Position numbers and translations under genes: made by a program | In this document: one piece after another, positions 1 to 7,570 of the stretch | Position numbering within the stretch: position 1 is the stretch's first letter | Layout: every line of letters begins with the position of its first letter | Notes under the pieces: model-generated | The model's input: only the letters and a program-made list of their open reading frames with translations | The model's database searches: none | What the model was told of the DNA's origin: nothing | Source of the DNA: Peptococcaceae bacterium | GTDB taxonomy: Bacteria; Bacillota; Desulfotomaculia; Desulfotomaculales; UBA12532 | Direction of reading: 5' to 3' | Assembly (NCBI GenBank): GCA_003445475.1 | Contig: DMDP01000103.1 | Span: 1 to 7,955, forward strand | DNA length: 7,955 nucleotides

Positions 1-1
1 G

Positions 2-1348
2 ATTCTCAGTACACGGGCGCTGGTTTTGTTCCGCACCGAACTCGAACGACTGGCCGCAGGCCGGCTGGCCGCGCCCGTAGATGCCACGGCGTACCGCGGT
101 CCGTGGCGGGAGCTGGCCGCTTTTGCCGAAAGTTTGCGGAGACTCGTTTCTGGCTTCATCACCGAACTTGAAGTTACGGCTGCCCAGGTAGCTTCCGCCG
201 TGGAACAGATGGAGATGGCGGTTGCCCGCGCCGCGGGATTGGCGGATGCCCACACCGAATTAAGGACGGCGGCTTCTTCGGTGGACGCGGTTACGCAAAA
301 ACTCGCGGAGGCGGTAAGCGCCGGGGGTGAAGCCCTCGCACGGGCCAACCGGGCCCTGCGGGCTGTGAGGGCAGGAGCGAAGGACATCGACGCTACGGTG
401 GACGCCACGTCCCGCAAGCTGGACGACATCGGCGGGTCTCTAAGTAGGATCGACGACATTCTGGCGCGCATCGGCGAGATAGCCGACTGCACGCGGTTGC
501 TTTCGTTTAACGCCGCCATTGAGGCCGCACGGGCCGGCGTGCACGGGCAGGGGTTTGCCGTGGTGGCCCAGGAAGTGAAGAAGCTTGCCGACCGCAGTTC
601 CCAGGCCGTGGAAGAAACGGCGACCGTGACGGAGGTTATCAAGAAGGACGTGCAGCAGGCGGTGGCGGCCGCCATAAAAAACCAGGAGGATGTTCGTACA
701 TTGATTATGGACGCGGTGGCCGAGGTGGACGCAAGCCTGGAGGCTCATCGTACCAGCCTGGCCAGGATCGTGGACGAGGCCAGGGCGATGCAGCGCGAGA
801 TCAATAACTATTTCTCGCGGGTAGGGTCGCACCTGCAGGAATGGGAGGATGCGGTGGCCGAACTGCGGAACACCGCCGCTCTGTTGCGGCGCGTCGGGGA
901 GTCGCTGGCGGCCACGGTGGGCAAGATAACCGTGAACGGAGGTTATGCCGGGGGTCGGTATAACGAGGAAACCCTTGCTGCGATAACCGCCGAACTGCAA
1001 CGTCTCGCCTCCCAGCCGGAGATAAAGAGCCTGAACCCTCGAACGCATGCCCAGGTTTTGCAATCGTTTCTTGCGGATGAGCCGCTTCTGGAGGCCGTTT
1101 ACAGCAACCGTGCCGACGGGTCCTTCATCTTCAGCGCGCCGCCGGCAGGCCTGGCCAATGCCAGAGTCCGTGCATGGTGGCAGGAGGCCATGGCCGGCAG
1201 GATTTACAGATCGCCCGTCTATGTTTCGGCCATCACGCGCCGCCCGTGCCTGACCGTGGCCGTGCCCATCCCCGGACCGGGAGGCAGGCCGGTGGGGGTG
1301 CTGGGCGCAGACCTCGCGGTGAACGGGACACGGGAGGGCGCGAGATGA
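2..1348 (+). CDS. Methyl-accepting chemotaxis protein with C-terminal Cache-like domain (5' end outside window)
   Basis: The protein relays a sensed signal to the CheA/CheW array. Its reading frame is open to the left edge, so the true start lies upstream; a TTG at 26 is internal to a HAMP-like segment ([16 protein letters not shown]) and is not a convincing start. Long alanine-rich coiled coil follows. The signalling-hairpin tip is clear at about 470-610, with [11 protein letters not shown] and [18 protein letters not shown], very close to the MCP consensus. After the returning coiled coil, roughly 960-1325 encodes a compact domain ([54 protein letters not shown]) that resembles a single Cache/PDC ligand-binding domain. 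The sensor thus lies after the signalling domain, opposite to classical receptors. The stop overlaps the ATG of the EAL gene (ATGA), so the two are probably translationally coupled. Family assignment is secure; ligand and membrane topology are unknown. Confidence 0.93.
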   Translation: MLSTRALVLFRTELERLAAGRLAAPVDATAYRGPWRELAAFAESLRRLVSGFITELEVTAAQVASAVEQMEMAVARAAGLADAHTELRTAASSVDAVTQKLAEAVSAGGEALARANRALRAVRAGAKDIDATVDATSRKLDDIGGSLSRIDDILARIGEIADCTRLLSFNAAIEAARAGVHGQGFAVVAQEVKKLADRSSQAVEETATVTEVIKKDVQQAVAAAIKNQEDVRTLIMDAVAEVDASLEAHRTSLARIVDEARAMQREINNYFSRVGSHLQEWEDAVAELRNTAALLRRVGESLAATVGKITVNGGYAGGRYNEETLAAITAELQRLASQPEIKSLNPRTHAQVLQSFLADEPLLEAVYSNRADGSFIFSAPPAGLANARVRAWWQEAMAGRIYRSPVYVSAITRRPCLTVAVPIPGPGGRPVGVLGADLAVNGTREGAR

Positions 1349-2556
1349 GGTTGCCGGACGATGACGCGATAGTTCCTTTCTTTCAACCGATAATAGCGGT
1401 GGATACGAGGAAAATAGTCGGTTACGAGGTGCTGGGCCGGGTACGGACACCAAGTGGCGTTTACAGTCTCGGGCCCTTTTTCCACGACCCGGCAGTTCCT
1501 AAGGGTGCCAAGGTTAAGGCCGACCGCCTGATACGGCAGAAAGCCCTGGCGTTAGTAGCCGCGGCGGGTATCGGAGCCAAAGTATTCCTGAATATCCAGC
1601 CGCAGTGGGCTTATCCGTTTCTCCGCCACGACAGGCGCCTTCCAACCGTTGACTACCTGCAAACGTATGGTATACCGGGTCACCAGATCGTGATTGAAAT
1701 AAGCGAGGCGGGAGCTTCCGTGGCCCCAAAAGATCTGGCCGAACTCGCCGGCAGATACCGCGAAGCCGGTTGCCAGGTCGCGCTCGACGACTTCGGGCTT
1801 GAATTTAACAACCTTGAAAGAATTTTTGTCCTCAAGCCGGACTTTTTAAAGATCAGCACCGCGTTATCAGGAGATACCAGTAACAAAACGCTCTTCTGCT
1901 CCCTGCTGAGAGTCCTTGGCCTTTTTGCTCAGGAAACGGGCCTGGACCTGGTGCTCGAGGGCGTGGAGACCGAGGCGCAGTTTCTGGCAGGGCTTGGTGC
2001 CGGCGTCCGGTATTTTCAAGGTCATTTCTTGGCTTCGCCGCAACCGGAACTGCTGCCCGAGGATAGTCCGGCGGATTTGATCGCCCGAGAATTAGATCAT
2101 TACGTAAGCGGAAAGGTTAAACGTTGGACCGGCGAGCTGGAGATCGCCGCGCAGATGAACGCGCTGTTGAACGAAGTGTCGGGCGTTGCTGACCGGCTGG
2201 ATGAATGCCTCTGCCGGTTGCTTCGCGCTGCGCTCCCATCGTGGGTCAGGGTGTATGTATGCGACGGTTACGGCTACCAGTTAACGCCCAACTATGTTAG
2301 TAACGGGACGGGTAACTGGCTCCCGCAGTACGAGTACGTCGGTCGCAACTGGTGCTGGAGGCCGTACTTTTTGCCCTACGTGGTCGAAGCCGCCCGGAAA
2401 AGGCAAGGGGTCCTCTCGGCCGCGTATCTGGATCTGGAATCGTGCCGGCCCATTCGCACGTTCGTTTATCCTCTGGGCGCCGACCGCTTTCTGTTTATCG
2501 ACTTGGACGCCGATTCCGAGGGGTTCGCCAAAATAGAAGAAAGAGACCCCGGTTGA
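1345..2556 (+). CDS. EAL-domain cyclic-di-GMP phosphodiesterase with YkuI-like C-terminal sensor domain
   Basis: Predicted 403-residue cytoplasmic protein that hydrolyses cyclic di-GMP to pGpG. The ATG at 1345 is preceded by GGGAGGG at 1332-1338, six bases away; the frame is open upstream, but only inside the MCP gene. The EAL motif reads EVL (E28). The other metal and catalytic positions are present: N83 (LNIQP), E118 (IEIS), D148-D149 (DDFG), K169 (LKIS), E205 (EGVE) and Q225 (FQG). Catalysis is therefore likely. There is no GGDEF domain. Residues about 250-403 form a second domain with [19 protein letters not shown] and [11 protein letters not shown], like the PAS/Cache-type domain after EAL in Bacillus YkuI. 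Its overlap with an MCP gene suggests that a chemosensory input and cyclic-di-GMP turnover are linked, which is inference. Confidence 0.9.
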   Translation: MRLPDDDAIVPFFQPIIAVDTRKIVGYEVLGRVRTPSGVYSLGPFFHDPAVPKGAKVKADRLIRQKALALVAAAGIGAKVFLNIQPQWAYPFLRHDRRLPTVDYLQTYGIPGHQIVIEISEAGASVAPKDLAELAGRYREAGCQVALDDFGLEFNNLERIFVLKPDFLKISTALSGDTSNKTLFCSLLRVLGLFAQETGLDLVLEGVETEAQFLAGLGAGVRYFQGHFLASPQPELLPEDSPADLIARELDHYVSGKVKRWTGELEIAAQMNALLNEVSGVADRLDECLCRLLRAALPSWVRVYVCDGYGYQLTPNYVSNGTGNWLPQYEYVGRNWCWRPYFLPYVVEAARKRQGVLSAAYLDLESCRPIRTFVYPLGADRFLFIDLDADSEGFAKIEERDPG

Positions 2557-2579
2557 GGGCGGCGAAAGAAAGAAGCCGG

Positions 2580-2587
2580 GGGGGTGA
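2580..2587 (+). promoter_or_regulatory. Ribosome binding site deciding the nadE start
   Basis: GGGGGTGA lies five bases before the GTG at 2593 and resembles the anti-Shine-Dalgarno complement. The alternative in-frame GTG at 2584 falls inside this site, so it is disfavoured. No separate promoter is evident in the 36-base gap after the EAL gene. Confidence 0.55.
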
Positions 2588-2592
2588 CAACG

Positions 2593-4227
2593 GTGAAGAT
2601 CGCGGTAGCCCAAATCAACCCGACGGTGGGCGATGTCGGAGGCAACGTGGCCCGGATGCTGCGGCTGGTTGAAAAGGCCGCACGGGCCGGAGCGGCCCTT
2701 ATCGTCTTTCCCGAACTGGGGGTAATCGGGTACCCGCCGCGGGACCTTCTTTTTCGGCCTGAGGTCGTCACGCGTGTCCAGGACGTATTACAGCGGCAGA
2801 TCCTCCCGGCCAGCCTGCGCATAGGCATCCTTGTCGGCGCTCCCGTGCGTGACCCGGCCCGCGAACGACTTTATAACGCGGCCCTTCTCTTTTACGGCGG
2901 ACGCCTGGTCGGGAGGCAGGATAAGAGTCTCTTGCCCAATTATGACGTATTCGACGAAAGCAGGTATTTCGAGCCAGCCGCGGCGCGGCAGCCGCTGCTT
3001 TTCCTGGGCAAGAAGCTGGGCGTCACCATTTGTGAAGACATATGGAACGACAAGGATTACTGGGATCGGCGGCGGTACGAGACCGATCCGGTGGAAGAAC
3101 TGGTGGCCCGGGGGGCCGAGTTGATCGTTAACCTTTCGGCTTCGCCTTACCATTACGGAAAGCGGCGGCTGCGGGCGGATATGCTCGGGAGCATCGCGCG
3201 GAAATACGGGAGAAGCGTCATTTTCGTGAATCAGGTCGGGGCCAATGACGAGCTGGTTTTCGACGGGTCGAGCCTCGTCTTTGACACTCGGGGGTGTGTC
3301 GTGTGGCAGGGCAGGGCCTTTGAAGAGGACTTTGCGGTGATCGACACGGAGCATCGGAAGGGGGTTCCGCTCCAACCTTCCGACATACCGGAAGACATTC
3401 GTTGTGTTCACGATGCGCTCGTGCTCGGCATCAGGGACTACATGCGCAAAACGGGGTTTTCTAGGGCCGTCGTGGGGTTAAGCGGCGGTATAGACTCGTC
3501 GGTCACGGCGGCCCTGGCGGTGGCTGCCATCGGGAGCAAAAACGTGTTGGGCGTGGCGATGCCGTCCCGGTACTCCTCGCCGGGCAGCGTTGTCGACGCG
3601 CGGAACTTGGCGCGGAATCTGGGCATAGGCTGGCGCGAAATCCCCGTTGAACGCATATTCAACGCCTACCTCGAGGAATTAAACCGAGGTACCGCGCCGC
3701 TCATGGACGTGGCCGAAGAGAACGTCCAGGCGCGCATCCGGGGGAATATCCTGATGTTCATCTCTAACCGGGAAGGCTACCTGGTTTTGAGCACGGGAAA
3801 CAAGTCCGAGCTGGCGGTCGGCTACTGCACCCTGTACGGCGACATGTCCGGCGGGCTGGCGGTGCTTTCCGACGTGCCGAAAACCTTGGTCTACGAGCTG
3901 GCCCGTTACATAAACCGCGACAGGGAAATCATCCCGCGCAGCGTTCTTATCAAACCTCCCTCCGCCGAACTGAGGCCCAATCAGTTCGATGAGGACACCC
4001 TGCCGCCCTACGGCATTCTCGATCCCGTCCTGAAGGCCTATATCGAGGATAATAAGTCCCCGAACGAGATCGCCGCGCAGGGATTTGACCGCCGGCTGGT
4101 CGGAGAGATTGTCCGGCGGGTGGACCGGGCCGAATTCAAGCGGCGCCAGGCTGCGCCGGGGCTGCGCGTGACTTCGAAAGCTTTCGGTATGGGCCGGCGG
4201 TTTCCCATTGCCTGGCACCCCGGGTAG
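2593..4227 (+). CDS. nadE: Glutamine-dependent NAD+ synthetase
   Basis: This enzyme makes NAD+ from deamido-NAD+, ATP and glutamine, the last step of NAD biosynthesis. The 544-residue length fits the two-domain glutamine-dependent type. Residues 1-270 are a nitrilase-type glutaminase beginning MKIAVAQINPTVGD, with the catalytic triad E41 (VFPELG), K111 (DKSLLPNYDVFDE) and C147 (ICEDIWND). The C-terminal synthetase domain carries the pyrophosphatase loop SGGIDSS at 297-303, then STGNKSELAVGY, GDMSGGLAVLSDVPKT and LRPNQFDEDTLPPYGILD, all typical. The GTG at 2593 was chosen on its ribosome binding site and on family N-termini; GTG 2584 would add three residues. It lies 36 bases after the EAL gene and may be cotranscribed with it. 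It appears intact. Its glutamine use suits the neighbouring ammonium operon, but a shared regulation is not shown. Confidence 0.96.
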   Translation: MKIAVAQINPTVGDVGGNVARMLRLVEKAARAGAALIVFPELGVIGYPPRDLLFRPEVVTRVQDVLQRQILPASLRIGILVGAPVRDPARERLYNAALLFYGGRLVGRQDKSLLPNYDVFDESRYFEPAAARQPLLFLGKKLGVTICEDIWNDKDYWDRRRYETDPVEELVARGAELIVNLSASPYHYGKRRLRADMLGSIARKYGRSVIFVNQVGANDELVFDGSSLVFDTRGCVVWQGRAFEEDFAVIDTEHRKGVPLQPSDIPEDIRCVHDALVLGIRDYMRKTGFSRAVVGLSGGIDSSVTAALAVAAIGSKNVLGVAMPSRYSSPGSVVDARNLARNLGIGWREIPVERIFNAYLEELNRGTAPLMDVAEENVQARIRGNILMFISNREGYLVLSTGNKSELAVGYCTLYGDMSGGLAVLSDVPKTLVYELARYINRDREIIPRSVLIKPPSAELRPNQFDEDTLPPYGILDPVLKAYIEDNKSPNEIAAQGFDRRLVGEIVRRVDRAEFKRRQAAPGLRVTSKAFGMGRRFPIAWHPG

Positions 4228-4252
4228 CCCTGCATGTATACAGTGTCATTTT

Positions 4253-4283
4253 GCCCGCCGTGGTTGACAAACGCCCGGCGGGC
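4253..4283. repeat. Inverted repeat enclosing the -35 box of the amt promoter
   Basis: GCCCGCCG at 4253-4260 is the exact reverse complement of CGGCGGGC at 4276-4283, with a 15-base centre. The TTGACA -35 box lies in the centre and the right arm sits in the promoter spacer. No T-run follows on either strand, so it is a poor intrinsic terminator for nadE. It could be an operator, or a terminator-like hairpin for the end of the nadE mRNA. Confidence 0.5.
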
Positions 4284-4292
4284 TGCTAAAAT
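4264..4292 (+). promoter_or_regulatory. Sigma-A type promoter for the amt-glnK leader
   Basis: TTGACA (4264-4269, perfect -35) and TAAAAT (4287-4292, five of six at -10) are separated by exactly 17 bases. Transcription would start near 4299, directly upstream of the first hairpin. It lies 36 bases past the nadE stop and is the best promoter in the window. I saw no sigma-54 type (-24/-12) element before amt. Confidence 0.78.
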
Positions 4293-4308
4293 CAATGCTC
4301 AAAGGTAG

Positions 4309-4343
4309 GCTTTACAGTGTGGTAAAGCAGGGTAAAGGCGCCC
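4309..4343 (+). promoter_or_regulatory. ANTAR-type antiterminator, two A1/G4 hexaloop hairpins (unit 1)
   Basis: Hairpin P1 pairs GCTTTAC (4309-4315) with GTAAAGC (4322-4328) around the six-base loop AGTGTG. One base later, P2 pairs GGGT (4330-4333) with GCCC (4340-4343), closing with a G-U pair, around the six-base loop AAAGGC. Both loops have A at position 1 and G at position 4, the pattern known for RNAs bound by ANTAR response regulators such as EutV and NasR. P2 shares bases with the left arm of the terminator at 4335-4361, so the two cannot form together. Bound regulator would stabilise P1-P2 and allow read-through towards amt. The P2 stem is short, which is the weak point. No ANTAR protein is encoded in the window. 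Confidence 0.6.
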
Positions 4344-4368
4344 GGGAAATCCGGGCGCCTTCTCTTTT
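4335..4368 (+). terminator. Intrinsic terminator (attenuator) in the amt leader
   Basis: A perfect 11-bp GC-rich stem (4335-4345 with 4351-4361) with loop GAAAT is followed by CTCTTTT. It lies only about 70 bases after the predicted transcription start, so unassisted transcription would yield a roughly 70-base RNA. With nothing coding before it, it is either an attenuator for amt or the end of a small RNA. The overlap with the P2 hairpin favours an attenuator. Confidence 0.82.
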
Positions 4369-4418
4369 AAACGGGCTTAATCTTATCCACCACGCGTCGT
4401 CGGCAAGGGAGCTTAGTC

Positions 4419-4447
4419 TTAAAGCATTTTCGGCCAAAAAGTATACG
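4419..4447 (+). promoter_or_regulatory. Weak candidate second promoter before amt
   Basis: TTAAAG (4419-4424) and TATACG (4442-4447) are 17 bases apart, matching three and four of six consensus positions. If used, it would bypass the first terminator and start a transcript close to hairpin unit 2. The match is poor and could be chance. Confidence 0.22.
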
Positions 4448-4450
4448 GAC

Positions 4451-4527
4451 GTGGTACGGTGCTGTACCACCAGGGGAATCGGCGAAGGCGCCTATTGTGC
4501 GATGCACGGTAGGCGCCGCAAATTTTT
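4451..4527 (+). promoter_or_regulatory. Leader hairpin/terminator unit 2 (degenerate repeat of unit 1 layout)
   Basis: GTGGTAC (4451-4457) pairs with GTACCAC (4464-4470) around the six-base loop GGTGCT. A short candidate second hairpin (4481-4483 with 4490-4492, loop GAAGGC) overlaps the left arm of a stable stem, GGCGCCTA (4487-4494) with TAGGCGCC (4510-4517), whose top pairs GTGC with GCAC. Five bases later comes a run of five T (4523-4527). The order of hairpin, overlapping small hairpin, terminator-like stem and T-run repeats unit 1. Both six-base loops keep G at position 4 but have G, not A, at position 1, so ANTAR recognition is doubtful here. The base pairing itself is clear. Confidence 0.5.
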
Positions 4528-4594
4528 ACACCGCCGACGGTGTAGCGGTAAGGGTGCCGCAAGTGAAAACGCCTGCAGGCACCTTTGTCGTTTT
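4527..4594 (+). promoter_or_regulatory. Leader hairpin/terminator unit 3 with one A1/G4 hexaloop
   Basis: TACACCG (4527-4533) pairs with CGGTGTA (4538-4544). Immediately after, GCGGT (4545-4549) pairs with GCCGC (4556-4560), closing with a G-U pair around the six-base loop AAGGGT, which has A at position 1 and G at position 4. This second hairpin competes with a longer one, AAGGGTGCC (4550-4558) with GGCACCTTT (4578-4586), which is followed by GTCGTTTT and looks like a terminator. The arrangement copies unit 1, including the G-U closing pair in P2. The first hairpin has a tight four-base loop, or a six-base loop with G at position 1, so only P2 fits the ANTAR rule. Confidence 0.5.
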
Positions 4595-4681
4595 AGCGGT
4601 AACTCCATCCTGGGACGAATCAGGCGCCGTTCGTGCCAGGGTGTTAACATAAAACGAATCATTTGTCGGGGAGGTTCGGTT
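4595..4681 (+). other. amt: Distal amt leader with hairpin and ribosome binding site
   Basis: After unit 3 the leader carries a hairpin pairing ACGAA (4615-4619) with TTCGT (4630-4634), extended by a GG/CC pair after one mismatch. An unstructured A/T-richer stretch follows, then GGGGAGG at 4668-4674, seven bases before the amt ATG. This strong site fixes the amt start, although the frame stays open far upstream through the leader. Confidence 0.6.
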
Positions 4682-6052
4682 ATGATCTGGAGAAGTGAAC
4701 GCCTGAAGCGGCTCTTATACCTTGTTCCCCTAATGGTTTTGGCCATGCCCGCCTGTGCCCTGGCCGATGAACCCAGCATAGATACCGGAGACACGACGTT
4801 CATTCTCCTTTCGGCGGCCTTGGTGTGGATTATGACGCCCGGCCTGGCCCTCTTCTACGGCGGCATGGTGCGCCGGAAGAACGTTCTCAGCACCATTATG
4901 CACAGCTTCATCATCATCTGCCTGGTGTCCGTGCAGTGGGTATTGATCGGCTACACCCTGGCTTTCGGGCCGGATCACGGGCACCTGGTCGGAGACCTTT
5001 CCTGGCTGGGGCTTAAGGATGTCGGCCAGACGCCTAACGCCGACTACGCGGCCACCATTCCCCACCTGGTCTTTATGGTCTTCCAGCTCATGTTTGCCAT
5101 TATTACCGCGGCCCTCATCACCGGCTCGTTCGCGGAGAGAATGCGGTTTCCGGCATTCCTGGCCTTCAGCCTGCTGTGGACCACCATTGTCTACGACCCG
5201 CTGGCTCACTGGGTCTGGGGTGTAGATGGCTGGCTGCGCAACCTGGGCGCGCTCGACTTTGCCGGCGGGACGGTAGTTCACATCAGTTCCGGCGTTTCCG
5301 GCCTCGTGGCGGCCTTGGTCCTGGGGCGGCGGCGCGGGTACGGCTCGGAGCCGCTCCTACCCCACAACCTGCCGATGACCGTCCTGGGCGCGGCGCTGCT
5401 CTGGTTCGGCTGGTTCGGCTTTAACGCCGGTAGCGCCCTCGCCGCCAATGGCCTGGCCGCCAGCGCCTTTGTGGTTACCAATACCGCCGCCGCGGCTGCG
5501 GCCCTGGCGTGGGTAATAGTGGAGTGGATGCACCACGGGAAGCCCACGGTCCTCGGCGCCGCCAGCGGTTGCGTCGCCGGCCTGGTGGCCATTACACCGG
5601 CTGCGGGGTTCGTAACGCCTCTACCGGCGGTGCTTATCGGCCTGGTAGCGGGAGCGGTTTGCTACCTGGCGGTGGCGGTGCTGAAGCCCCGGCTGGGTTA
5701 CGACGACGCGCTGGACGTCTTCGGGGTGCACGGTGTGGGAGGCACCTGGGGCGCCCTGGCCACAGGTCTCTTTGCCACCACGGCGGTAAACCCGGCCGGT
5801 GCCGACGGCCTTTTCTACGGCAACGCGGGACAGCTCTGGATCCAGCTTGTCGGCGTGGCTGCCAGCTGGGCCCTGGCCGCGGTCGGTACTTATGTGATCC
5901 TTAGGGTGGTAAGTCTCTTCTGTAAGCTCCGTGCTCCGGCCGACGAGGAGGAACAGGGTCTGGATATTTCCCAGCACGGTGAAGACGGGTACGCGGACAT
6001 GGTGCTGGGCGCTCCGGCCGGCAACGGCACGGTTGGGTTGAGCGGTGTCTAG
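4682..6052 (+). CDS. amt: Ammonium channel protein Amt
   Basis: Membrane channel of the Amt/MEP/Rh family that brings ammonium into the cell as a trimer. The 456-residue product starts with a signal peptide (RSERLKRLLYLVPLMVLAMP, cleavage probably after ALA at residue 28), then the usual run of about eleven membrane helices. Family motifs are seen in order: FYGGMVRRKNVLSTIMHS, GSFAERMRFPAF, YDPLAHWVWG, GGTVVHISSG, LWFGWFGFNAGS and FGVHGVGGTWG. The twin pore histidines are H200 and H350, 150 residues apart as in E. coli AmtB (H168/H318). The cytoplasmic tail keeps the GLDISQHGEDGY motif (426-437), part of the region that contacts PII. It is 24 bases upstream of the PII gene. Regulation is probably by the long leader. 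Start chosen from the GGGGAGG site; upstream codons in frame cover hairpins and a terminator. Confidence 0.97.
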   Translation: MIWRSERLKRLLYLVPLMVLAMPACALADEPSIDTGDTTFILLSAALVWIMTPGLALFYGGMVRRKNVLSTIMHSFIIICLVSVQWVLIGYTLAFGPDHGHLVGDLSWLGLKDVGQTPNADYAATIPHLVFMVFQLMFAIITAALITGSFAERMRFPAFLAFSLLWTTIVYDPLAHWVWGVDGWLRNLGALDFAGGTVVHISSGVSGLVAALVLGRRRGYGSEPLLPHNLPMTVLGAALLWFGWFGFNAGSALAANGLAASAFVVTNTAAAAAALAWVIVEWMHHGKPTVLGAASGCVAGLVAITPAAGFVTPLPAVLIGLVAGAVCYLAVAVLKPRLGYDDALDVFGVHGVGGTWGALATGLFATTAVNPAGADGLFYGNAGQLWIQLVGVAASWALAAVGTYVILRVVSLFCKLRAPADEEEQGLDISQHGEDGYADMVLGAPAGNGTVGLSGV

Positions 6053-6076
6053 CAAGCGTTAAGGAGGGAATGGCGC

Positions 6077-6670
<594 letters not shown>

Positions 6671-6672
<2 letters not shown>

Positions 6673-6719
6673 AAAACCCAGCCCTACTCCCTAAGTTTGC
6701 TCGGCACACGGGCTGGGTT
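6671..6719 (-). terminator. Intrinsic terminator of the thioesterase gene, abutting the nifH break
   Basis: Read on the minus strand, AACCCAGCCC (6719-6710) pairs perfectly with GGGCTGGGTT (6684-6675) around a 25-base loop, and the arm runs into six T (6676-6671). It begins about 30 bases after the stop of the minus-strand gene. On the plus strand no T-run follows. The nifH relic's stop codon (6670-6672) is embedded in its tail. Confidence 0.8.
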
Positions 6720-6751
6720 ATGCTTAAACCATGGGGCTTGGCAAAAAAGTG

Positions 6752-7186
6752 TTAAGGATGTATGCCTACCATCTCCCGTTTACGTACTGCTTTTTGCGAA
6801 AAACGTTCAAAATCAATAACAAAACGCTCATGGGTACCGCGGCTGATGATATCCAGGTTATCTCTGGCTTCCACCTCGAATACTAACCGCCGGCCATCTA
6901 CCTTTACGAGTTTAGCCTGTACAATTACTTCAAGACCGGGAGGAGTTGCAGCCTCGTGGCTCAAGTTTACGTGCGTGCCTACGGTTTGCTCTCGCGGCCA
7001 GTCAAGATGGGGATTCACGGCCTGAATGCACGCCCATTCTATTAACCCAACCATGAAACCTGTGGCAAAAACCTCCGGCATGGCCTGAAACTCCGGTGAC
7101 TCGGGATAAAGTGCTGGCACCGTTTTGTGTATGGGGATGCGGAATTTTAGTTCGTGCTGGAGCCCGGGTTGTAGTGACTCTTTCAT
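6752..7186 (-). CDS. FlK-like thioesterase (fluoroacetyl-CoA thioesterase family, hotdog fold)
   Basis: The 144-residue product matches the pattern of FlK, the Streptomyces cattleya enzyme that hydrolyses fluoroacetyl-CoA. Seen here: HKTVPALYPESPEF, PEVFATGFMVGLIEWAC and NLSHEAATPPG, then GTHERFVIDFERF near the end. The FlK catalytic residues align as T42, E50 and H77 (H76 in FlK). The lid phenylalanine F33 is kept, while the second one (F36 in FlK) is methionine. I chose the ATG at 7186: it lines up with the FlK start and follows GGGTGGTG. An upstream ATG at 7252 would add 22 residues but has no ribosome binding site. The gene converges on the nifH relic and has its own terminator. The true substrate is unknown; relatives in non-fluorinating anaerobes probably act on other acyl-CoAs. 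Family call is strong, substrate open. Confidence 0.85.
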   Translation of the reverse strand: MKESLQPGLQHELKFRIPIHKTVPALYPESPEFQAMPEVFATGFMVGLIEWACIQAVNPHLDWPREQTVGTHVNLSHEAATPPGLEVIVQAKLVKVDGRRLVFEVEARDNLDIISRGTHERFVIDFERFSQKAVRKREMVGIHP

Positions 7187-7570
7187 GCCCAACACCACCC
7201 CACTTTTTATATTTGTTACATATCCACGGCTATGGCTTAGATGGTTTACCATGCGATATATTGCTATGTCTCAATCTTTTTCAATATTTTAGCGGTCAAT
7301 TAACTATTTTTTAGGTCTAACTGAATAAAAACCAAGTCTAAATTTTCACAAAATAGCGTTGTAACTTTTTTACATTTTTACATGGTGGTCCTCTAAGTTC
7401 TTCCCAAGCCTACCGTCACCGTCGTCAATTTTGTGCCTAGAGAGGATGGGCTTAAGGGAGGACGCAAGACGTGCGCTGGACGCCTTGCTCGAAACTGCGA
7501 GAAGCAATCTCCCGGGGCAAAGACGTGGGCGGAACAGAACGACATCGAAGCCCCGTTTTCTGAAACAGTG
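7187..7570. other. Non-coding stretch: AT-rich upstream region and unassigned sequence
   Basis: From about 7195 to 7390 the sequence is sharply AT-rich, unlike its GC-rich surroundings, and contains the candidate thioesterase promoter and a tandem TTTTTACAT repeat (about 7368-7384). From 7390 to 7570 it is GC-rich again. A short plus-strand frame from 7455 (MGLREDARRALDALLETARS) looks protein-like for about 20 codons but then loses coherence, so it may be debris of a decayed gene. I recognise no RNA gene, insertion sequence or complete coding sequence here. Confidence 0.45.
7255..7284 (-). promoter_or_regulatory. Candidate promoter of the thioesterase gene
   Basis: On the minus strand, TTGAAA (7284-7279) and TATATC (7260-7255) are 18 bases apart, in the most AT-rich part of the window. 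Transcription would start near 7248, about 60 bases before the ATG at 7186. The -35 is good and the -10 mediocre; other AT-rich matches nearby are possible. Confidence 0.4.

Noticed and set aside
440..1453. Long minus-strand open frame (337 codons) opposite the MCP gene
   Set aside because: It is the antisense shadow of a GC-rich coding sequence: the translation is rich in R, H, P and G with no family resemblance, while the plus strand encodes clear MCP motifs.
4550..4561. Resemblance to the T-box sequence (AGGGTG followed by CCGC)
   Set aside because: The central bases of the T-box are missing, no specifier stem is visible, and amt is not an aminoacylation or amino-acid gene.
4295..4681. 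Upstream extension of the amt reading frame by 129 codons
   Set aside because: It runs through a terminator and several hairpins, its translation looks like no protein, and the ribosome binding site and signal peptide fix the start at 4682.
4228..4681. GlnR/TnrA or sigma-54/NtrC sites before amt
   Set aside because: I found no TGTNA-N7-TNACA match and no GG-N10-GC element with the right context.
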